From a bacterium (GTDB lineage: Bacteria; Krumholzibacteriota; Krumholzibacteriia; Krumholzibacteriales; Krumholzibacteriaceae): a DNA stretch of 9,199 nt. The stretch is from positions 288-9,486 of the forward strand of contig JAFNGP010000128.1 in NCBI GenBank assembly GCA_017885175.1. Reading direction: 5' to 3'. Made by a program: the position numbers and the translations under genes. Positions 4,856 through 9,199 of the stretch are shown one piece after another. The notes beneath the pieces are model-generated. The model saw nothing but the letters and a program-made list of their open reading frames with translations, ran no database searches and had not been told where the DNA came from. The stretch's first letter is position 1. Each line of letters opens with the position of its first letter.

Positions 4856-7165
4856 TCAGGGCATTTCGATGACGATCGCCGATTCATTCGGGAGAATCGT
4901 TCTCGCGAAAAGCGCGGATCGTCCGTCGGCCAGGCGCACCGTCACGAGATGCGTTCCCGGATCGACGAGGCCGAAGGACGCCGAGCCGCCGGCGTCGGTC
5001 GCGCGGGCGGAGAGCCGGTCGATGTCGACGGTCGCCCCGACCGCCGGCGCGCCCCGGGAGACCACCTTCACCGTGAAAGCGCCGGCGACGACGCCCTCGT
5101 AACCGAAGTGGCCCGCGATCGCGACGAGGATCCTCTCCGCTTCGAGGCGGAGCCACGGCTCGGCGCTCATCGCGGTTTCGCGCGCGGCGTCCTCGATCGG
5201 TCCGCAGTAGATCTCGCATGCCGCGCACGACGTCTGCTGGAGGAATACGTCCGCCCATTCCCCGGCCGCGAACGGATCGTCCGGCGCGAGAGAGCCGAGG
5301 GCGGAGGCGAGCCGCTCCGCGATGGATCGTCCGCGCGCGCTTCCCGGGAAGTACAGAACGCATCGGGGAGCTTCGATCGAGGAAGGCGGCGCGCCGTGCC
5401 TGATGCCGACGGCGAGCTCCGCGTCGGCGCGGTTGACGATATACACGCGCTCCTGCGCGGAAATCGTCTCATCCCCGTTTCGCGTGAGCGTGACCGAGGC
5501 CCCCGCCCGTTCGAGGAGATTCTGGAGGCGCCGCGCGACCGCAAGATTCACGGAAGCGCCGCGCAGCGAGCCGGCGCCCCGGCCTCCCGGATCGGAGCCT
5601 CCGCCGCCGGGATCGAGGGCGATCCGTTTTCCCGCGAGGGAGCCGCCGAAGAGCGGGTTGAGCCGGACGGTCGTGACGTCCGGAGAAGGGCCGGCGGGGA
5701 GACTGTCGAGAAGGACCGGGGCGTAGCCCGCCGCGCTCACGAGGAGCGTTTCGGGGCGGCTTGACGCCGGAACGAGCAGCCTTCCCGCCTCATCCCCGAG
5801 CATGCTCTCGGAGGGGCTGCCGCCGACGACGGGGCGCGAGACCGCCTTTCCCGTCAGCGCGTCGATCACGACGATCGGGATGAAGGTACGTTCCGCGAAC
5901 GCCGGAAACCTGATCTCGCCGGTCAGGCTGTCCGCGCTAACCGAGAACGGCTCGCGGGCGAGGTCGAGCGGCGTTTCGAAGCTGAACATTCCGTTTATGG
6001 AGGCGCTCGAGAATGCTTGGCCCTTACCCGCGAATCGAGCGACGACGGGGGTGCCGTCGGCGACGGGCAGGCCGAGCTCGTCGAGCACTCTCACGGAAAT
6101 CGACGCGATTCCCCCGGGCTTCTCGATCGGGGGGAGGGGAATGATGTGCCGCGGGGGCCGCTTGAGAAGGATCGCGGCGGTCGCGCTCCACGCGGTCGCT
6201 CCCTGCGCGCTTCGGATGAACGCCTGGAGACGGTACGTCCCGATCGGCAGATCGGGAGGCATCGGATAACGGATGATCGAATTCGCCGCTTCGAACATCG
6301 GAACGATTTCGCGATTGCCGATGCGAATGCGCGCGGAGACGGGATCGAGCGGCACGCCCGCCGCCCCCTTAACCGAGAATGAGATCTCCGCGGGGGCCGC
6401 GAGCGTGTCGCGCGCCGGGGAGAGCCGCTCGATCGAAGGGACGCCGCGCGAGAAATATTCGACAAGTCCGAGGAAATAGGCCTCGGCTTCGAGCTTCTGT
6501 TTTTCCGAGAGTTTGAGGCGCTCCTCGACGGCGGGGTTCGAGAGATAGCTCGCCTCGCCGAGGATCGCGGCGCGGGCCGTCGAGTGCCTGAGAACGAAGA
6601 AATTCCCGGGCTTGATCTCGGAGATCTCGATCCCCAGGTTGCGCGCGAGGTGCACCTGGACGTCCCCGGCGAGCTCGAGAGAGGGGCCCGGATCGTCCGC
6701 GCGGTAGTAAACCTCGATCTTGTTGACGTCCCGTTTTACGGGGAAATTCGAGTTGTGATGAATCGAAAGAAAGACGTCCGGCTCGAGCTCGTTCGCTTTC
6801 GCGGCGCGCTCGGCGAGGTCGTCCCGCGGTTCGACGGAGCCGGGAGGAAGGCGGTCCCGGTCCGCCGTGCGGGTGAGATGGGCGCGGGCCCCGGCGTCCG
6901 TGCAGAGCCCCCAGAGGTAGAGCGCGACGCCGAGATTCGCGTCCGCTTCGCGCAGGCTGTCGGCGCCGAGCGCGCCGTCGAACGCGCCCCCGTGCCCCGG
7001 ATCGATCACGATCGTTCTGCCCGCGAGAACGCTCGCGTCGAGCGTTGCGGACTTTTCCCTGAGCCGCGCATAGAGGTCGTCGTGGCCGGCCCTCGGCGCG
7101 GCGCATCCGGCGAGGACGAGGCCGCCGAGCGAAAGGAGTATCACGAAACGCAGCGATCGATTCAT
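4856..7165 (-). CDS. Lipoprotein N-acetylmuramoyl-L-alanine amidase with a second degenerate amidase-like domain
   Basis: Amidase_3 enzymes are zinc hydrolases that cut the MurNAc-L-Ala bond of peptidoglycan. The 769-residue protein starts MNRSLRF, with a hydrophobic segment and lipobox LAGC (Cys21). Domain 1 (about 50-237) has the full catalytic set: DPGHGG with H58, LREAD with E73, SIHHN with H136 and GEASYLSN with E204. Next come an Ig-like region (about 245-335) and two beta-rich modules (about 350-503) that resemble carboxypeptidase-regulatory/Ig folds. Residues about 513-687 repeat the amidase pattern (RIALDPGGGG, LRGASVNLAVA, SVTLTRNGDE, AVGIRHG) but lack the ligands. A final small beta module (about 693-769) follows. 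Start choice: the ATG at 7163-7165 has AAGGAG 6 nt upstream and puts the signal peptide at the N-terminus. It is the gene upstream of tonB on this strand. The Ig-like boundaries are approximate. Confidence 0.92.
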   Translation of the reverse strand: MNRSLRFVILLSLGGLVLAGCAAPRAGHDDLYARLREKSATLDASVLAGRTIVIDPGHGGAFDGALGADSLREADANLGVALYLWGLCTDAGARAHLTRTADRDRLPPGSVEPRDDLAERAAKANELEPDVFLSIHHNSNFPVKRDVNKIEVYYRADDPGPSLELAGDVQVHLARNLGIEISEIKPGNFFVLRHSTARAAILGEASYLSNPAVEERLKLSEKQKLEAEAYFLGLVEYFSRGVPSIERLSPARDTLAAPAEISFSVKGAAGVPLDPVSARIRIGNREIVPMFEAANSIIRYPMPPDLPIGTYRLQAFIRSAQGATAWSATAAILLKRPPRHIIPLPPIEKPGGIASISVRVLDELGLPVADGTPVVARFAGKGQAFSSASINGMFSFETPLDLAREPFSVSADSLTGEIRFPAFAERTFIPIVVIDALTGKAVSRPVVGGSPSESMLGDEAGRLLVPASSRPETLLVSAAGYAPVLLDSLPAGPSPDVTTVRLNPLFGGSLAGKRIALDPGGGGSDPGGRGAGSLRGASVNLAVARRLQNLLERAGASVTLTRNGDETISAQERVYIVNRADAELAVGIRHGAPPSSIEAPRCVLYFPGSARGRSIAERLASALGSLAPDDPFAAGEWADVFLQQTSCAACEIYCGPIEDAARETAMSAEPWLRLEAERILVAIAGHFGYEGVVAGAFTVKVVSRGAPAVGATVDIDRLSARATDAGGSASFGLVDPGTHLVTVRLADGRSALFARTILPNESAIVIEMP
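5105..5629 (-). other. Degenerate Amidase_3-like domain (residues about 513-687 of the amidase)
   Basis: Aligned by eye with the first domain of the same protein, H58 becomes G521 (DPGGGG), E73 becomes G536 (LRGAS) and H136 becomes R589 (GIRHG). All three zinc ligands are therefore replaced, while a Glu (E651) near the place of catalytic E204 may remain. The domain carries Cys602, Cys647, Cys650 and Cys654 (CAACEIYC); the first domain has a single Cys. The fold call rests on the retained DPG, LR-x4-NLAVA and TRNGDE-x5-RV patterns. Confidence 0.75.
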
Positions 7166-7171
7166 CGAGAG

Positions 7172-7177
7172 CTCCTT
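7172..7177 (-). promoter_or_regulatory. Ribosome binding site deciding the amidase start
   Basis: AAGGAG on the minus strand stands 6 nt before the ATG at 7165. It favours this start over an in-frame upstream codon at 7201. Confidence 0.75.
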
Positions 7178-7201
7178 TTTCCCTGGTTTCAAGCTAAGCA
7201 T

Positions 7202-7230
7202 TCTTTACCAGAAGCGTTCCCCTTCATCAA
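7202..7230 (-). promoter_or_regulatory. Weak candidate promoter for the amidase
   Basis: On the minus strand TTGATG (7230-7225), a 17-nt spacer, then TAAAGA (7207-7202). The spacing is right but the -10 match is poor. The only support beyond spacing is its position upstream of the amidase gene in the divergent intergenic region. Confidence 0.3.
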
Positions 7231-7290
7231 GAAGCAATTTCGCGGCGGAGGGGGCCTCGTATCCCGGCGCGAAAAATGCGTCCTGGAGAC

Positions 7291-7332
7291 CCATATATTG
7301 TGAAAATAGTTGACGGTATCCCCTATATATGG
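7291..7332. repeat. Perfect 8-bp inverted repeat CCATATAT...ATATATGG around the selA promoter
   Basis: The left arm is at 7291-7298 and the right arm at 7325-7332, with 26 nt between them. The -35 hexamer of the candidate selA promoter lies between the arms, and the right arm ends just before the -10. It could be a paired operator half-site for a dimeric regulator. The arms are AT-rich, so chance cannot be excluded. Confidence 0.5.
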
Positions 7333-7338
7333 TAGAAA
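7310..7338 (+). promoter_or_regulatory. Candidate sigma-70-type promoter of selA
   Basis: TTGACG at 7310-7315 matches five of six -35 bases. After a 17-nt spacer comes TAGAAA at 7333-7338, with four of six -10 matches. Transcription would begin about 30 nt before the selA ATG. Confidence 0.5.
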
Positions 7339-7374
7339 TCGACAAATTCAGCTTGAGCAACAAGGTTAAAGGAA

Positions 7375-8790
7375 ATGGATATTCAATCGTCCCTGAAGAA
7401 ATTACCGTCGGTCGAGAAGGTTCTCGAGGACGCCCGGATCGCTCCGCGAATAACCCTTCTTTCGCGGAAGGGTGTTACCCGTATCGTGCGGGAAGCGATC
7501 GAGCGCCGCCGCAGGACGCTGCTCGAAGGCTCGAAGGCCCGCGTCTCCGGGAACGATATCATGGCCTCCGTCGCCGACGACGTCGCCTCCGAGCTCGACG
7601 CGCTCTCGATCTCCGGGACGCGGCGGGTGATCAACGCGACGGGGGTGGTTCTCCACACGAACCTCGGCCGCGCGGTTCTCGGAGAGAGCGTTCGCGCGGC
7701 GATCGACTCCGCGGCGCGGGGCTACGTCGATCTCGAAATCGATCTCGCGAGCGGGAAGAGAACGGAGCGCGGGCTCAGGGTCGGGAGGCTGCTCTCGCTC
7801 CTCACCGGAGCCGAGGACGCGTTCGTCGTGAACAACAACGCCGCGGCGGTGCTGCTCGCGGTGCAGACGATCGCCGGCTCCGGCGCCGTCGCCGTGTCGC
7901 GCGGAGAGCTCGTCGAGATCGGCGGGAGCTTCAGGCTCCCCGAGATACTCGCGCTCGCGGCCGGGCGCGTGATCGAGGTCGGAACGACCAACCGGACGCA
8001 CCGGAAGGATTACGAGAAGGCCGTTCGGGACGGCGCCACGCTGCTTCTCAAGGTTCACACGAGCAATTACCGCATCGTCGGATACACGAACGAGGTGTCG
8101 CTCGGCGAGCTCGCCGAGGTGGGACGGGCCGCGGGCGTGCCGGTCATGCACGATCAGGGGAGCGGGGTTCTCTACCCCCTGCGAGGCGTGGGAATCGAGG
8201 GGGAGGAATGTCTCGAAACGACGCTCGAGAGCGGCGTGGATATCATGAGCTTCAGCACCGACAAGGTGCTCGGCGGGCCGCAGGGAGGCGCGCTCGTCGG
8301 AAGCGCCCCTCTCATCGCGCGGATGAAGGAGAATCATCTCTCGAGGGCGCTCCGGCCCGATAAGCTGGCGCTGGCGGGTCTCGAGCAGACGCTGCGCGAT
8401 TACTGGAACGGGAGTTTCGAAAGGATACCGTCGCTTCGCATGATCATGGAACCCGCGGATCGCTTGCGGGAGAAGGCCGCCGGGCTCGCCGGGCGCATCG
8501 CGGCGCGGGGCGTGCCCGATCTCGACGTGAAGATCGTCGAATCGGAGTCTTCCATAGGAGGCGGCAGTTTTCCCATAAATCCCTTGCGGACGGTCGTCGT
8601 GCAGATTACCCTTCCTGCGGGCCGCGCGGAGCGGCTCGCCGCGCTCGTGCGCGGGGGGAGCCCGTCCGTGCTGGTCCGCGTCAAGGACCATTCGGTAATG
8701 ATCGATCCTCGAACGATTCTCAGCGATGAAGAGGATGAGCTTATTGCCACACTCGTCGACGGGCTTGAAAGAATTCTCCGGAGGGAGTGA
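7375..8790 (+). CDS. selA: L-seryl-tRNA(Sec) selenium transferase (selenocysteine synthase)
   Basis: SelA is the PLP enzyme that turns Ser-tRNA(Sec) into Sec-tRNA(Sec) with selenophosphate, in the cytoplasm. The protein has 471 residues, the usual length. Visible hallmarks are the N-terminal SLKKLPSVEKVL, then VINATGVVLHTNLGRA (86-100), VNNNAAAV near 152-159, HDQGSG at 259-264 and SFSTDKVLGGPQGG with K297 as the expected Schiff-base lysine. The common family form of this last motif has SGDK; Thr replaces Gly here, next to an intact Asp-Lys. Start: ATG at 7375, preceded by AAGG and AAAGGA purine runs; spacing is either 9 nt or very short, so initiation strength is uncertain. No selB, selC or selD is visible. 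The following gene starts 5 nt after the TGA. Family assignment is secure. Confidence 0.96.
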   Translation: MDIQSSLKKLPSVEKVLEDARIAPRITLLSRKGVTRIVREAIERRRRTLLEGSKARVSGNDIMASVADDVASELDALSISGTRRVINATGVVLHTNLGRAVLGESVRAAIDSAARGYVDLEIDLASGKRTERGLRVGRLLSLLTGAEDAFVVNNNAAAVLLAVQTIAGSGAVAVSRGELVEIGGSFRLPEILALAAGRVIEVGTTNRTHRKDYEKAVRDGATLLLKVHTSNYRIVGYTNEVSLGELAEVGRAAGVPVMHDQGSGVLYPLRGVGIEGEECLETTLESGVDIMSFSTDKVLGGPQGGALVGSAPLIARMKENHLSRALRPDKLALAGLEQTLRDYWNGSFERIPSLRMIMEPADRLREKAAGLAGRIAARGVPDLDVKIVESESSIGGGSFPINPLRTVVVQITLPAGRAERLAALVRGGSPSVLVRVKDHSVMIDPRTILSDEEDELIATLVDGLERILRRE

Positions 8791-8795
8791 TCGGA

Positions 8796-9199
8796 ATGAC
8801 CGATGAAGATCGGGGAAAAGCGAAAAACGAATCGTGCGAAGCGGTGGGAGGAGGCTACACGATATTCCTCGACGAGGAGCGCATTCGGGCCTTCATGGCG
8901 GCGGGGGATCCCTCCTCCGCGAGCGAGCTGGATCATTTCAACGACGTGGGCGCCCAGCTCGAAAAACGGATCAAGGAGCGGAGCGGCGCCGTGATACTCG
9001 CCCTCTCCGCCGGCGAGAAGGGCATATCGCGCGATTTCGCGGTGCTGCAGATCGCGCACATCATCGCGAAGCACGGCAGGAGCGTTCTCGTCGTCGACGG
9101 CGACTTTCTGAACTCCGGCCTGAGCGGTCTCGTCGAGAACGCCGAGGAGCACGGCTTCCTCGATCTCCTGCTCTACGGGAGCTCGCTCAAGACGGTCAC
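8796..9199 (+). CDS. P-loop NTPase-like protein (BY-kinase/ParA-like) with degenerate Walker A, 3' truncated
   Basis: The frame runs open from ATG 8796 to the window end, giving 134 codons. GGAGGGAG at 8780-8787, inside the end of selA, is a strong RBS at good spacing, and the gap to selA is 5 nt, so the two are probably co-transcribed. Residues 1-60 are charged and lack a signal peptide. From residue 66 the pattern follows CpsD/Wzc-type tyrosine kinase or ParA/MinD ATPases: VILALSAGEKGISRDFAVL in place of the P-loop strand and helix, VLVVDGDF (97-104) like the VLLIDADLR Walker A' strand, and GFLDLLLYGSSLKTV like the GLSDVLxGxASLEDV segment. The Walker A lysine position holds I77 (GEKGIS), and the extra ParA-type lysine is missing too. 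Nucleotide hydrolysis is therefore doubtful. The rest of the protein is not visible. Function unknown. Confidence 0.72.
   Translation, partial: MTDEDRGKAKNESCEAVGGGYTIFLDEERIRAFMAAGDPSSASELDHFNDVGAQLEKRIKERSGAVILALSAGEKGISRDFAVLQIAHIIAKHGRSVLVVDGDFLNSGLSGLVENAEEHGFLDLLLYGSSLKTV

Larger units (their letters stand above)
7166..7374. other. Divergent intergenic region between the amidase and selA
   Basis: About 209 nt separate the two divergent start codons. It is the longest non-coding stretch of the window and clearly more AT-rich near 7290-7375 than the surrounding genes. It holds a weak leftward promoter candidate, a better rightward one and a perfect 8-bp inverted repeat. I see no RNA gene in it. 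Confidence 0.8.

Noticed and set aside
2966..5764. A 932-codon open frame on the plus strand
   Set aside because: It runs out of frame through the binding-protein gene and antisense through tonB and most of the amidase. The product is extremely Arg-rich with no domain pattern, so it is a shadow of real genes.
7402..8691. A 429-codon minus-strand frame opposite selA
   Set aside because: It is fully inside the secure selA gene and shows only the composition of reverse-complemented high-GC codons.

Overview
The window comes from a high-GC diderm (Gram-negative-type) bacterium. The evidence is a TonB-like protein, two lipoproteins with lipobox cysteines, a periplasmic chaperone-type PpiC protein and an exported cell-wall amidase. 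The protein set (lipoprotein PpiC fused to TPR, DUF151 nuclease, gamma-carbonic anhydrase, orphan periplasmic-binding protein, SelA) fits an uncultured FCB-type or Krumholzibacteriota/Eisenbacteria-like lineage. That placement is a low-confidence impression, not something the sequence proves. I see no insertion sequence, prophage, CRISPR array, tRNA or rRNA.

Left part, plus strand (1-4094): the 3' end of a mannose-1-phosphate guanylyltransferase gene, then four tightly packed genes: a PpiC/SurA-like lipoprotein with a TPR tail, a DUF151 bifunctional-nuclease-family protein, a gamma-carbonic-anhydrase-family hexapeptide protein and an exported Leu/Ile/Val-type periplasmic binding protein. Gaps are 39, 9 and 9 nt, then a 4-nt ATGA overlap, so these are probably co-transcribed.

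Middle, minus strand (4091-7165): a TonB-like energy transducer with its own good sigma-70-type promoter and, upstream of it, a large lipoprotein amidase. The amidase has one intact Amidase_3 domain and a second, degenerate Amidase_3-like domain that has lost the zinc ligands and carries a cluster of cysteines. The plus and minus gene blocks converge on a single shared CTAG, so there is no intergenic space between them.

Right part, plus strand (7375-9199): after a 208-nt divergent intergenic region with a candidate promoter and a perfect 8-bp inverted repeat comes selA (selenocysteine synthase). Five nt later starts a truncated gene for a P-loop protein resembling BY-kinase/ParA ATPases but with a broken Walker A motif. 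selA implies that the organism makes selenoproteins. selB, selC and selD are not in view.

Common theme (inference): most genes serve the cell envelope: sugar nucleotide supply, folding of exported proteins, peptidoglycan remodelling and TonB-driven uptake. The two best leads are the degenerate, Cys-containing amidase-like domain and the degenerate P-loop protein coupled to selA. All stretches without a gene are under 300 nt.
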